NCBI GenBank assembly: GCA_035695825.1
Contig: DASRRH010000024.1
Coordinates: forward strand, 1 to 64,000
Origin: JAKEFM01 sp035695825
Lineage (GTDB): Bacteria > Planctomycetota > UBA1135 > JAKEFM01
Length of the DNA: 64,000 nucleotides
Reading direction: 5' to 3'
The first letter of the stretch is position 1; each line of letters opens with the position of its first letter. Both the position numbers and the translations under genes were made by a program. Positions 50,301 through 60,200 of this stretch are shown in pieces. Below the pieces are notes generated by a model. It searched no databases. It saw only the letters and a program-made list of their open reading frames with translations, and was not told where the DNA came from.

Positions 50301-53300
50301 TCAACGATCGCCGGCCGGCGCCGTCGTCCGCGGCGGAGCGCCCACTCGCCGGGTATTCCAGACGGCGCGGTACGCGGCGTGGGCCGGGTCGTCGGGGTAA
50401 CGCTCGTCGGGGCCGTAGGGGTAGCTCGACATCGCGCGGAAGGGGAGGGGTTCGACGGCGTCGCCGCCCCCCGTGCAAGGGTCCATGTCCTTGCAGTACC
50501 CCTCCGCCCGGAGGGCGAACGCCCGCGTCCATCCTTCGCGGAGCGGCGGCAGCGCGGCCGGGTCGAACCGGAGCGCGATCTCCTCCCCGCGCCCGAAGAT
50601 CGCGAAGCGGTCGTCGGAGGATGCGAGCAGCTCGCGCACGTCCCCGTGGCGCGTGTAGTGGCCCGGGAGGCTCCGGAAGAAGGGGAAGCCGCGGTCGAGG
50701 ATCCCGTAGTCGTAGAGCCGCGGCGCCTTGCCGTCCGGGGAGAACTCGCGCGGGTAGCCGCAGGCTCGGAGATCGGCCGAATCGGGCGCGATTGCGGTCG
50801 TCCGGACTTCCGCGGCGCCGACGCGCGCGAGGAAGATCTCGTCCCAGTAGACCTCGACGTTCGTGCGCAGGCGAATCCGCGCGTGCCCCTCGCGGAGGAT
50901 CGAGGTCACCTCGATCGCCATCCACCGCGGCAGGCCGGCGGGATAGCCGAACTCGGGGAGCGCCGTCCGCCACCCTCCCTTCCCGTCGGGGACCTCGATC
51001 GAGGGGGCTTCCATGCGCAGCCCCGCCTGCGAGGCGCCGAGGTTGATCCGGGAGTAGGGGTACTCGACCCACCCCCAGGCGAAGAGGAAGGCGCGGCCGC
51101 CGCCGTCGGCGAGCGAGAGCGCGCGCTCGCCGAAGTCGAGCTCGAGGGCGTGGGGTTTGGCGTAGCCGAGGAAGCGAGGCTCGAGGGCCTTCGGCCCGGC
51201 ATAGGTCCGGTCGGCGCGGAGCACGGCTCCGAGGAGGTCCTCGCCTCCCTCGCCGCGCGCGCGGAGGGGATGGACCCGATCGCGGATCGCGAGGGGCTCC
51301 CCCGAGGGCAGCGGGGGGGAGGCGGCGAAGCGCTCGTCGGGTAGGACCTCGACGTCGGAGGGGTGATCCCACGCGAGGAGGGAGAGGGCGTCGGCGTAGG
51401 TCACCTCCTCGAGGGGCTCGGCGATCCGGAGCTCGAAGCGCCCCTCCCGCGGCACGAGGGCGAAGGGGATCGGGACCACTTCGTCGCGGTCGGGGGGGCC
51501 GTAGACGCCGGGGGCGACGAGGAACCCGAGCCCCCCGACCCCGAGGAAGTCGGTCACGCAGGCGAAGCGCTCGCCGTCCCATGCGAAGAGGACCGGGCAG
51601 GAGGATCCCTTCCTCTGGAGTTCCTCGATCCGGTGGACCTGTGCGCCGGGGAGGTCGAGCTCCGCCTGGACGACGCCGTCGGGCCAGAGGATCCGGACGT
51701 AGTCGGCCCCCTCGCGCTTGCCGAGTCCGAAGTGGACGAGGTCGGAGTCCGCGCCGAGGTAGCCCGAGCCGCCGCCGAGGACGCGCTCGCCGACGAGCGG
51801 GCCCGCTTTCACCTCGACGGCGGCGCCGATCCCCTGCGCCGGAGAGCGGAGGTCCTTGCCGGAGCGGACGCCGCGCGGCCGGATCCCGATCCAGCGGTTC
51901 ACGGCCGCCCCGTCGTTCCGGAGGAGCGTCGGAAGGGCGCCCGCGTTCGCGACGAGGATGTCGAGCCCTCCGTCTCCGTCGAGGTCGCCGACGGAGAGCC
52001 CCCGGCGATCGCGCGGCGCGAGCCGTTTGAGGCCCGCCGCTTGGGTCGCGTCGAAGAAGCCCGCCCCCTCGTCGTTCCGGAAGAGGAGGAGGCCGCCGCC
52101 CTGGCCCGTTCCCGCGAGGAGGAGGTCGGCGTCGCCGTCGTTGTCGACGTCGAGCGTCGCGCCTCCGATCGCGGTCGCGCGGCCGAGGGCCTTCGAGAGG
52201 ACCGGGTCGGGCTCGAGGCGCGCGCGTCCGAGGTTGCGCAGCGCCTCGACGGGGGACTCCAGGCCGTGGAGGAGGAGGAGGTCGAGCGTCCCGTTGCCGT
52301 CGGGGTCCCAGGCGAGGGCCCCCGTCGCGCGGCGGCCGGCGCCCGCGAGGAGGGGGGGCGTCTCCTCGCGGAAGCGGAGCACCCGGTCGTTGCGGTAGAG
52401 GCGGTTCGGCGCCCCGTCGTTCAGGGCGAGAAGGTCGGGGTCGCCGTCCCCGTCCACGTCCGCGGCGAGGACCGAGAGCGTGCGGGTCGCCCCTCCGTCG
52501 ACGCCGACTTTCGCCGCCTCCTCCTCGAACGTCGCGTCGCCCCGGTTGACGAAGAGCGCCTCCGGCGCGGCCGGGAGCGCGTCGGCGTCGACCGGCGCGC
52601 CGCCGAGGCTCGAGAGGTCGGCGTAACCCGCGACGAAGAGGTCGAGGTCGCCGTCCTGGTCGACGTCGACGAGGGAGGCCCCGAGGCTCCAGGTCCCGCC
52701 CGCCGCGAGCCCCGAGGCCTCCGTCCCGTCCTCGAAGGTCCCGTTCCCCCGGTTCCGCAGGAGGCGGCGCGCGCCCGCTCCCGTCGCGAAGAGGTCGAGG
52801 TCCCCGTCGTTGTCGAGGTCCCCCGCGTAGATCCCCATCGCGGGGAAGGAGGGGCCGACCGAGGACTCCCCGGTGACCCCGGTCAGATCCCCCTTGCCAT
52901 TGTTGCGGTAGAGCCGAATCCCCCCCTCGCGCCCGCAGACGGCGAGAGCGGCGTCGAGGTCGCCGTCCCCGTCGAGATCCGCGAGGACGCACCCGGAGCC
53001 GAATCGCGAGGCGCCGCGCTCGAGGAAGTCGGCGCGGTCGCGGTAGGTCCCGTCGATGCGCAGGGGGCCCGCGGTCCCCCCCTGCGGCGCGAGGGGGAGA
53101 GCCGTCGGGTCCGCCTCGGCGAGGTCGACCGACACGGGCGGTTCCGCGACCGGAGGGAGGTCGAAGAGACGGACGACGTCGGCGTAGCGCCCCATCTGCG
53201 TGTAGGTGGCGCTTCGCTCGTCCCCCGTCCCCGACTGCCGCAGGGCCTGGTAGCGCTCGAGCGCCTCCATCGCGCGGTCCCGCTCGGGGGAGCGCTGGCG

Positions 53301-53918
53301 GGCCTGGAAGAGCGCGTACCAGGCGGAGGTGTGGGAAGGGTTGAGCGCGACGGCCCGCTCGAGCTCCCGGCGGGCCTCCTCCTCGAGCCGCTCCCTCTCG
53401 GCGGAAGGGACGTCCGCTCCGCCGGCCTTCTGCCGGAGCGCCATCCCGAGCGCGTAGTGGGTGTCGGCGTCCTCGGGGTCGATCCGCACGACCTCCCGCA
53501 GCTCCGCGATCTCCTCCTCGGGACGGACGAGCCACCCGAAGAGGCGCGAGAGGGAGTAGTGCGCCCACGGGTTCTTCGGGTCGAGCGCGATCGCCCGGCG
53601 GAAGATCCTCTCCGTCTCCTCCTTTTCCTGGGTGTTGAGCAAGGCGATCCCGAGGTTCACCCAGCCGGTCGGCCACTCGGGGGCGAGGGCGACCACCTTC
53701 CGCCACGCCTCCACCGACTTCGAGAACTCGTGCCGGTCGAGGTGCGCGATGCCGCGGTTCGCCTCGCGGAGGACCTCGTCGAGCCGCTCGACGGGGATCC
53801 CGCGATCCGTGCCCTCCCCCGCCGCCGGGGGTCCCGGCGCCGCGCGCCGCCGGCTCGCGAGGAGGAGGGCGCCGGCGAAAGCGACGAGCAGGAGGAGACC
53901 GAGGAGGGCGTTGCGCAA
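50301..53918 (-). CDS. Giant exported TPR / FG-GAP (VCBS) / ASPIC-UnbV protein
   Basis: 1205 residues from a TTG with AAGGAG 7 bases upstream. A signal anchor (LLGLLLLVAFAGALLLA), then TPRs (residues 50-250), then about six FG-GAP/VCBS-type repeats (DLDGDGDLDAALA, DLDNDGDLDLFAT, DVDQDGDLDLFVA, DVDGDGDPDLLAL) which bind calcium and build a propeller, then an ASPIC/UnbV segment (about 670-770: NRWIGIRPRGVRSGKDLRSPAQGIGAAVEVKAG, VRILWPDGVVQ). The C-terminal 430 residues (CVTDFLGVGGLGFLVAPGVYGPPDRDEVVPIPF) belong to the same architecture in planctomycetes. It is likely anchored in the periplasm or outside. It is 12 bases from the amidohydrolase stop. Confidence 0.85.
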   Translation of the reverse strand: MRNALLGLLLLVAFAGALLLASRRRAAPGPPAAGEGTDRGIPVERLDEVLREANRGIAHLDRHEFSKSVEAWRKVVALAPEWPTGWVNLGIALLNTQEKEETERIFRRAIALDPKNPWAHYSLSRLFGWLVRPEEEIAELREVVRIDPEDADTHYALGMALRQKAGGADVPSAERERLEEEARRELERAVALNPSHTSAWYALFQARQRSPERDRAMEALERYQALRQSGTGDERSATYTQMGRYADVVRLFDLPPVAEPPVSVDLAEADPTALPLAPQGGTAGPLRIDGTYRDRADFLERGASRFGSGCVLADLDGDGDLDAALAVCGREGGIRLYRNNGKGDLTGVTGESSVGPSFPAMGIYAGDLDNDGDLDLFATGAGARRLLRNRGNGTFEDGTEASGLAAGGTWSLGASLVDVDQDGDLDLFVAGYADLSSLGGAPVDADALPAAPEALFVNRGDATFEEEAAKVGVDGGATRTLSVLAADVDGDGDPDLLALNDGAPNRLYRNDRVLRFREETPPLLAGAGRRATGALAWDPDGNGTLDLLLLHGLESPVEALRNLGRARLEPDPVLSKALGRATAIGGATLDVDNDGDADLLLAGTGQGGGLLLFRNDEGAGFFDATQAAGLKRLAPRDRRGLSVGDLDGDGGLDILVANAGALPTLLRNDGAAVNRWIGIRPRGVRSGKDLRSPAQGIGAAVEVKAGPLVGERVLGGGSGYLGADSDLVHFGLGKREGADYVRILWPDGVVQAELDLPGAQVHRIEELQRKGSSCPVLFAWDGERFACVTDFLGVGGLGFLVAPGVYGPPDRDEVVPIPFALVPREGRFELRIAEPLEEVTYADALSLLAWDHPSDVEVLPDERFAASPPLPSGEPLAIRDRVHPLRARGEGGEDLLGAVLRADRTYAGPKALEPRFLGYAKPHALELDFGERALSLADGGGRAFLFAWGWVEYPYSRINLGASQAGLRMEAPSIEVPDGKGGWRTALPEFGYPAGLPRWMAIEVTSILREGHARIRLRTNVEVYWDEIFLARVGAAEVRTTAIAPDSADLRACGYPREFSPDGKAPRLYDYGILDRGFPFFRSLPGHYTRHGDVRELLASSDDRFAIFGRGEEIALRFDPAALPPLREGWTRAFALRAEGYCKDMDPCTGGGDAVEPLPFRAMSSYPYGPDERYPDDPAHAAYRAVWNTRRVGAPPRTTAPAGDR

Positions 53919-53930
53919 GAGTTCGCTCCT

Positions 53931-55571
53931 TCAGGTGCGCCGGAGCACCCGGCCGGGAGTGGAGGGCCGGAAGAGCCCCTCCTCGACGACGGGGACGCCG
54001 TTCACGAGGACCCAGTCGATCCCTCGAGCGTGGGCGCGGGGCGCCTCGTAGGTCGAGGCGTCGGCCACGGTCTCCGGATCGAACGCGAGGAGGTCGGCGA
54101 AGGCCCCCGGCGCGAGGCGCCCGCGGTCGCGCAGGCCGAGTCGGTCGGCGGGGAGGGAGGAGGCCTTCCGGATCGCCTCCTCGAGAGTCAGCGTCCGCGT
54201 CTCCCGGACGTAGCGAGCGAGGACGCGCGGGAAGGCCCCGTAGGCGCCCGGGTGCGGGGCCGCCTGGCCGCACTCCCACGCGTCCGAGACGATCGCGCGC
54301 GTCGGGTGGGAGAGGAGCGTCCGCAGGGGAGCGTCGTTCTCCCGGTCGCCCGAGATCCCGAAGAGGAGCATCGTCGCGTCCCCCCGCGACTCGAGGAGGA
54401 GGTCCGTGACCGCGTCGAAGGGGTCCTTCCCCGAGCGGCGGGCGAGCTCCGCCGCGCTCGCTCCCGCGAGGGCGGGATCGGCCGCCGCGTGGGCCACGTG
54501 GACGGCCCTCCATCCCGAGTCGCGCACGAGGTTCGTGCACCAGTTCCCCTCGACCCAGGGGGGCCAGGAGGGGACCTTCGAGGCCATCTCCTCCTTCATC
54601 CTCGCCCGCGCCTTGGCGTCGCGCGCCAGCCGGAGGAAGCCCTCGACCCCTTCCGCGAGGGCCCAGCCCGGGTAGAGGGCGAGCATCGTCGTGTTCACTC
54701 CCGTGTAGGGGATCACGTCCTGCGAGTAGTCGAGGCCTCCCGCGCGCGCGCGGTCGCCGAGCGCGAGGAGGGACTCGAGGAGGGGCCAGGCGCGTTCTCC
54801 CTGGGCGTGGTCGTGGGAGAGGTGGACGGGCCGACCGGTCCTGCGACCGACCTCGAGGATCTCCTCGACCGCGCGGACGATCAGCTCGGCCGAGCCGCTC
54901 CTCTGGTGGAAGGCGGCGAACGCCCCGGCGGGGAGAGCGGAGCAGAGGGAGGCGACCTCGTCGGTCGAGGCGAACTGGCCGGGGGGGTAGATCAGGCCGA
55001 AGGAGATCCCGAACGCGCCGGCCTCCGTCGCCTCCCGCACCGATTGCCGCATCGCCTGGACTTCTCTCGCCCCGGGCGCGCGGGAGGTCATCCCCATCGC
55101 GGCGACGCGAAGCGGCCCGTGGGGGAGGAGGGCGCCGACGTTGAGCGCGGTCCCCTGTCGCTCGAGCCGGTCGAGGTACTCGGCGGCCGAGCCCCACTCG
55201 TAGGCCGCCTCCGGAGGGGTCACGAACCGGTTCAGGGCCTGGACTTGACCGACCGATTCGCGCGTGACGGGGAAGGCTCCGAGCCCGCAGTTCCCGACGA
55301 TCTCCGTCGTGATCCCCTGGCGGAGCCTCCCCTCGAGGTACTTCCGCTGGAGGTCGGGCGCGAGGGAGAGGACGAGGTCGTGGTGGGAGTGGAGGTCGAC
55401 GAAGCCGGGGGCGAGGACGCGGCCGCGGCAGTCGACCCGCCGCTTCGCCTCCGCGCGCGAGAGGTCGCCGATCGCGGCGATCCGGTCGGCGGAGACGGCG
55501 ACGTCGGCGCGGCGGGAGGGAGCGCCGGTCCCGTCGACGATTTCGCCGCCCGCGAAGAGGAGTTCGTGCAA
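53931..55571 (-). CDS. N-acyl-D-amino-acid deacylase-like amidohydrolase
   Basis: 546 residues, start taken at TTG 55571, where the family N-terminus HELLFAGGEIVDGTGAPSRRADVAV begins; no better start is visible. The family is shown by GRVLAPGFVDLHSHHDLVLSLAPDLQRKYLEGRLRQGITTEIVGNCG, with the HxH metal motif and the GNCG cysteine, VHLSHDHAQG and VSDAWECG. It would hydrolyse N-acyl-D-amino acids or a related amide/ureido compound. It sits 12 bases ahead of the FG-GAP protein on the same strand; a joint role is not apparent. Confidence 0.82.
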   Translation of the reverse strand: MHELLFAGGEIVDGTGAPSRRADVAVSADRIAAIGDLSRAEAKRRVDCRGRVLAPGFVDLHSHHDLVLSLAPDLQRKYLEGRLRQGITTEIVGNCGLGAFPVTRESVGQVQALNRFVTPPEAAYEWGSAAEYLDRLERQGTALNVGALLPHGPLRVAAMGMTSRAPGAREVQAMRQSVREATEAGAFGISFGLIYPPGQFASTDEVASLCSALPAGAFAAFHQRSGSAELIVRAVEEILEVGRRTGRPVHLSHDHAQGERAWPLLESLLALGDRARAGGLDYSQDVIPYTGVNTTMLALYPGWALAEGVEGFLRLARDAKARARMKEEMASKVPSWPPWVEGNWCTNLVRDSGWRAVHVAHAAADPALAGASAAELARRSGKDPFDAVTDLLLESRGDATMLLFGISGDRENDAPLRTLLSHPTRAIVSDAWECGQAAPHPGAYGAFPRVLARYVRETRTLTLEEAIRKASSLPADRLGLRDRGRLAPGAFADLLAFDPETVADASTYEAPRAHARGIDWVLVNGVPVVEEGLFRPSTPGRVLRRT

Positions 55572-55673
55572 GGGGGTCCGCCGCGCCGCGCGAAGTCTAG
55601 AGAGGGAGAGCCGGGTCACCAACGTACAGGGAGAGGTTGCCCCGGCGCTCCCCGCGCCCGAGGATTCGCCCCC

Positions 55674-56921
55674 GTGATCCTCCGCGGACCGGGCCCCGAG
55701 CTCCGCCTCGGCTACTGCACGAACGTTCACCCGGCCGAGACCCTCGCCGAGGTCGAGGCCGCCCTCGACGCCCACGCCGTCCCACTGCGCCGGCGGCTGC
55801 TCGGCTCCTCGGGATCCCCCCTCGGGCTCGGCCTCTACATCTCGCGGGCCTCGGTCGACGAGCTTTTCTCGAGCCGCGGGCGCCTCGAGGCCTTCCGCGC
55901 CTTCCTCGAGAGCCGCGGCCTCTTCGTTTTCACGCTGAACGCATTCCCCTACGGAGGCTTCCACGCCCCGCGGGTGAAGGAGGAGGTGTTCCGGCCGACC
56001 TGGGCCGAGCGCTCCCGCCTCACCTACACGCTCGCCGCGGCCGCCGTCCTCGCCCGGCTCCTTCCCGCGGGGGCGCGCGGGTCGGTGAGCACCCACACGG
56101 GCTCCTTCAAGCCCTGGGGGAACTCCGAGGCCGAGCGCCGCGCGATCGCCCTCGCCTTCGCGGAGGCGGCCTCGGCCCTCTCGCGCCTGCGCGATTCGAC
56201 CGGCACGGAAATCGTGCTCTCCCTCGAGCCCGAGCCGTTCTCGACCTCGGAGACCTCCGACGAGCTCGTCGCCTTCTTCCGGGGCGAGATCCTCGGGCTC
56301 CCCGACGGGGAGCGCCGGAGGGCGACCCTCTTCGACGCGCCCCGCGCGGAGGAGGCGGTGCGCCGGTTTCTCGGGGTCTGCTTCGACACGGGCCACCTCG
56401 CCGTCCAGTTCGAGGACCTCCCCGCCGCGGCGGAGGTCTTCCGGCGCGCGGGGGTGCGGATCGGGAAGGTCCAGATCTCGAACGCCCTCGAGGTCCCCGA
56501 TCCGGGGGAGAACGGCGAGGGGCGCGCGGCCCTCCAGCGCTTCGACGAGCCGCGCTATCTTCACCAGGTCGTGGGGCGCCTGCCGCATGGGGGGAGGATT
56601 CGATCCCTCGACCTGGGGGGGGTCGCGAACCCCTCCCCCGAGTGGCTCGCGGCCGACGCCTGGCGCTCGCACGTCCACGTGCCGATCCACCTCGACGCGA
56701 TCGGGCGGCTCCGGACGACGCGGGCGGAGCTCGAGGCCGCGGTCGAAGGGGTGGTGCGAGAGGGGCTCTGCGACCACCTCGAGATCGAGACCTACACCTG
56801 GGACGTCCTCCCCTCCGCGGGGCGCGGCACCGCTGCGGGGGAAGGTCTCGTCGATTCCCTCGAGCGCGAGTTCCGCTTCGCCCTCGAGGTCCTCGGCCGC
56901 CTAGGCTACCGGCCCGCTTGA
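55674..56921 (+). CDS. eboE: EboE-like TIM-barrel metabolite-traffic protein
   Basis: 415 residues from GTG. LRLGYCTNVHPAETLAEVEAALDAHAVPLRRRL, followed by LGLYISRASVDEL, FVFTLNAFPYGGFHAPRVKEEVFRPTWAERSRLTYTLAAAAVLARLLP, SVSTHTGSFKPWG and LSLEPEPFS, is the pattern of EboE, a xylose-isomerase-like TIM barrel. In cyanobacteria and others EboE belongs to an eboABCDEF cluster that moves a metabolite to the periplasm. No other ebo gene is in the window, so this copy may be orphan or have remote partners. Divergent from the amidohydrolase gene. Confidence 0.75.
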   Translation: MILRGPGPELRLGYCTNVHPAETLAEVEAALDAHAVPLRRRLLGSSGSPLGLGLYISRASVDELFSSRGRLEAFRAFLESRGLFVFTLNAFPYGGFHAPRVKEEVFRPTWAERSRLTYTLAAAAVLARLLPAGARGSVSTHTGSFKPWGNSEAERRAIALAFAEAASALSRLRDSTGTEIVLSLEPEPFSTSETSDELVAFFRGEILGLPDGERRRATLFDAPRAEEAVRRFLGVCFDTGHLAVQFEDLPAAAEVFRRAGVRIGKVQISNALEVPDPGENGEGRAALQRFDEPRYLHQVVGRLPHGGRIRSLDLGGVANPSPEWLAADAWRSHVHVPIHLDAIGRLRTTRAELEAAVEGVVREGLCDHLEIETYTWDVLPSAGRGTAAGEGLVDSLEREFRFALEVLGRLGYRPA

Positions 56922-56946
56922 GCGACGGATCCGGCGGGGCTAGGCT
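56918..56946 (+). promoter_or_regulatory. Promoter of tRNA-Glu
   Basis: TTGAGC (56918-56923), 17 bases, TAGGCT (56941-56946), then 15 bases to the tRNA start. The -35 overlaps the eboE stop codon. Confidence 0.65.
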
Positions 56947-56961
56947 GCGACGCTCGTTCGC

Positions 56962-57036
56962 GGCCCCGTCGTCTAGGCCGGTCTAGGACATCAGGTTTTC
57001 AACCTGGTAACACGGGTTCGAATCCCGTCGGGGTCA
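56962..57036 (+). tRNA. tRNA-Glu(TTC)
   Basis: 75 bases. Acceptor GGCCCCG with CGGGGTC (one G-U), D arm GTCT...AGGAC, anticodon arm CAGG-TTTTCAA-CCTG with TTC, T arm ACGGG-TTCGAAT-CCCGT, discriminator A. No CCA is encoded. The tRNA is intact, in contrast to the split tRNA-Lys. Confidence 0.93.
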
Positions 57037-57221
57037 CGCCCCTCCAGCCCTGAGCCTCGTTGCCAGCCTCCGGGATGCTCGCGGGGTTGGGGGAGTTTGG
57101 GCATCTCTTCGCCCACGATGACGCCGAGGGTCTCATGCGCCGATGCCGCAGTCACTTGCGTCCGTAGGCGTGGCGGAACGAGCGCGGGCTCGGGGAGGGG
57201 GACGACCTCCGCCGGTGCCCC

Positions 57222-57236
57222 CTGGCCATTGGCCAG
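57222..57236. promoter_or_regulatory. Perfect palindrome upstream of the kinase-FGE gene
   Basis: CTGGCCA-T-TGGCCAG, 44 bases before the ATG, followed by a second small palindrome GAGTT-A-AACTC. Likely an operator or a transcription-factor site. The rest of 57037-57280 shows nothing else that I can name. Confidence 0.35.
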
Positions 57237-57280
57237 ACGCGAGTTAAACTCCGCTCTCGGGTCTGGGGCTGTACGAAGAA

Positions 57281-60200
57281 ATGGAGCCTGCGCAGGCAGA
57301 GGGCTCTCGCGAGCCTCTCCCGGGCTCCCCGGAAGTGGCGGATGCCGTCGAGGCGACCAGCGCCGGGGAGCGCTTGGAGATCGTGCCGGACGGCCGGGCT
57401 CCGGGGTCGGACCCGACCCCAGCGGTCGAGCTCCGAGGAGACGGGGCTGCGATCGGCCCCGAGGAGCGGGCCTGGGAGGAGTTCCTCGACCGGGTCCTCC
57501 ACGGGGAATCGAAGGACGTCGACGAGCTCCTCGCCCGCCACGCCGAGGCGCCGGGCCCTCTCCGCGAGCGCCTGCACGCCCTCGGGCGGATGCTCGCGCG
57601 AGACGAGCGGACGGCACCGATCGCCCCCGTCGACCTGGCGTCGGACGGGGTCCTCCCCTTCGAGCGCCTCGGCGACTTCCGGCTCCTGCGCCGGCTGGGC
57701 CAAGGGGGGATGGGGATCGTCTTCCTCGCGGAGCAGGAATCGCTCCGCCGGCTCGTCGCCCTCAAGGTCATCCAGCCGGCCCAGCAGGGCTCCCGGGAAG
57801 CGCAGGAGAGGTTTCGCCGGGAGGCCCGGGCGATCGCGCGCCTGCGCCATCCGAACATCGTCACCGTCTTCGCGACCGGCGAGGACCAAGGGGTCCTCTT
57901 CCTCGCGATGGAGCTCGCCCCGGGCCAGGGGCTCGACGAGGTCCTGGCGGATTCCCGGACGAGGAACGTGAGACCGGAGGTCCCGGCGGTCCTGCGCTGG
58001 ATCGCCGACGTCGCGCGGGCGCTGGACGCCGCCCATCAGTCGGGCCTCATCCACCGGGACGTCAACCCCTCGAACATCCGGATCTCGACCGAGGGGCGCG
58101 CCCTCCTGGTCGACTTCGGCCTCGCCCGCGTGACGGACACGGGGAGCCTCACGCACACTGAGGGATTCTTCGGCACCCCGCGCTACGCCTCGCCGGAACA
58201 GGTCGCCGCCAAGGGAGGGGACCTCGATCCTCGGACGGACGTCTACTCCCTCGGGGTGACCCTCTACGAGTGCGTGACCGGCTCGGTCCCCTTCGCGGGG
58301 AAGACGACCCACCAGCTCTTCCACCAAGTCCTGACGAAGGACCCCCGCTCGCCGAGGTCGCTCAACCCGTCCGTCTCGAGGGACCTCGAGACGGTGATCC
58401 TGCGAGCGCTCGAGAAGGATCGGGACCAGAGGTACCCGACGGCGGGCGCTCTCGCCGACGACCTCGAGGCGCTCCTCGAGGTGCGCCCGATCCGGGCGCG
58501 GCCGACGGGGCCGGTCGCGCGCGGGGCGAAGTGGATCCGGAGGAACCCCGGCCTGGCGATCGCCGCGTGCACGACCCTGGGGGCCGCGCTCTGGATCCTC
58601 ACGACCACCTTCGACCGGCGGCGCACGACCCGCCGCGCCTTCGAATCCGCGATCGTGGCGGCCGAGGCCGCCCGCGCCTCGGGGAACTACGAGGCGGCGC
58701 TCTCGGCTTTCGACCGCGCGCTCGGGGTCCGGCCCGGAGACCGGGAGGTGCTCCGGAAGAAGGACGAGGCCGCGCTCGAGCGGAACCTGGCCGGGGCGCG
58801 CGGCGAGATCGAGCGGGCCCACGCCCTGCTCTACCAGTACCGGAACCTCCGGGCCACCCTCGTGCCGGTGCGGCTGCGTCTCCTCGGGGCGAAGACGAGG
58901 GCGGAGTCGGAGTACGTCTCCCCGGTCGAGCGGCAGACGGAGTACGCCGACCAGAAGGCGGCCGCCCGGATCGAGGGGGAGATCGAGGAGACCTACCTCT
59001 CCCTCCTCGACTCCCTCGCGATCGCCCGCCGCATGGCGGGGAGCGATCCGGGGACGGCGGACCATGTCTCGGACGTCTACGCGGGAGCCTTCTTCGAGAA
59101 GTGGCGGGAGGCGGTCGAGGCGGGGGACGAAGGTGCGGCGGAGGTCTTCCGGAGGAAGGTGCTCGAGGGAGACCGGCTGGGCCGATGGCGGGAGAAGATC
59201 GAGGGGACGGGCACGATCGCCCTCGCGGGGACGCCGGAGGGAGCCGAGGTTTTCTGCTTCCGGTTCGAGCCCCTCTCGCGATCCCGGGAGGGGGGCGGAG
59301 GCCGGCTCGTCCCCGTCCCCTTCCCGCTCGGCGGGGAAGGCCCCGAGTCGAGGGGCTCCGAACTCCCAGGGGGCGCCGAGGGAGGACCGCGGCCGGGGGA
59401 CGTCCTCCTTGCGGTCGACAGCGTCGAGTCGGGATCCCCCTCGGCCCGCGCCGGGCTGCGGCGGGGGGATCTCGTCCGGAGCGTCGCAGGGGCCCCGATC
59501 GAAGGCGGGGGGGGCCAGGAGACGATCTTCGCCGCCGACGTGCGTCCGGGGGGCCCGGCGGGGAAGGGGGGAGTGGTCGCATTCGACCGCCTGGTCCGCG
59601 TGGCCGGGCGCAAGATCGACGGAGAGTTCGACGTCGAGCAGTCCTACGAGAACCTCCGGACGGGGGAGGCGTTCGAAGCGACCTTCGAAGGGGGCGGCCG
59701 CGAGAAGCGAGTTCCTTGCGCGAAGGCGGGGAAACTCGCCGCGGACCTCGGCTGCGGACTCCTCGCGGCGGAACGCGCCCTCGTCGAGCTCCCGATCCCG
59801 CACGGCGGGGTGGCGCTTCGGATCTCCTCCGGCGGGGCGGAGAAGGAGGTGACGCTCTCCGGCGGCGGCTTCTCCGGTCTCCGGGTGGTGCGCACGGCCT
59901 CCCCTCTCCTTTGTGGAGCGCGGAATCGGGTGGGACTCCTCCCGATCGGGTCCTTCCGGGCCCCTCCCGGCTCCTACCTCTTCCTCCTGCGCATGGAGGG
60001 GTACGACGACCTCCGCCTCCCCCTCCTCCACGCGGTCGACGAGAAGTCGGAGGTCCGGGTCCAGATGCTCCCCGAGGGGACCACCCCTCCCGGCTTCGTC
60101 TGGATCCCCCCCGGGCGCTTCGTCGTCGGGGGCGACCCCGAGGCCCCTCGATCGACGGAGCGCGGGGTGCGGGAGCTCGGGGGATTCTGGATCGCCCGCA

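Noticed and set aside
47644..55197. 2,517-codon minus-strand open frame
   Set aside because: It is only the ODP-like gene at its 3' end; the rest is an Arg/Pro/Gly-rich shadow of the GGDEF-EAL, FG-GAP and amidohydrolase genes in high-GC DNA.
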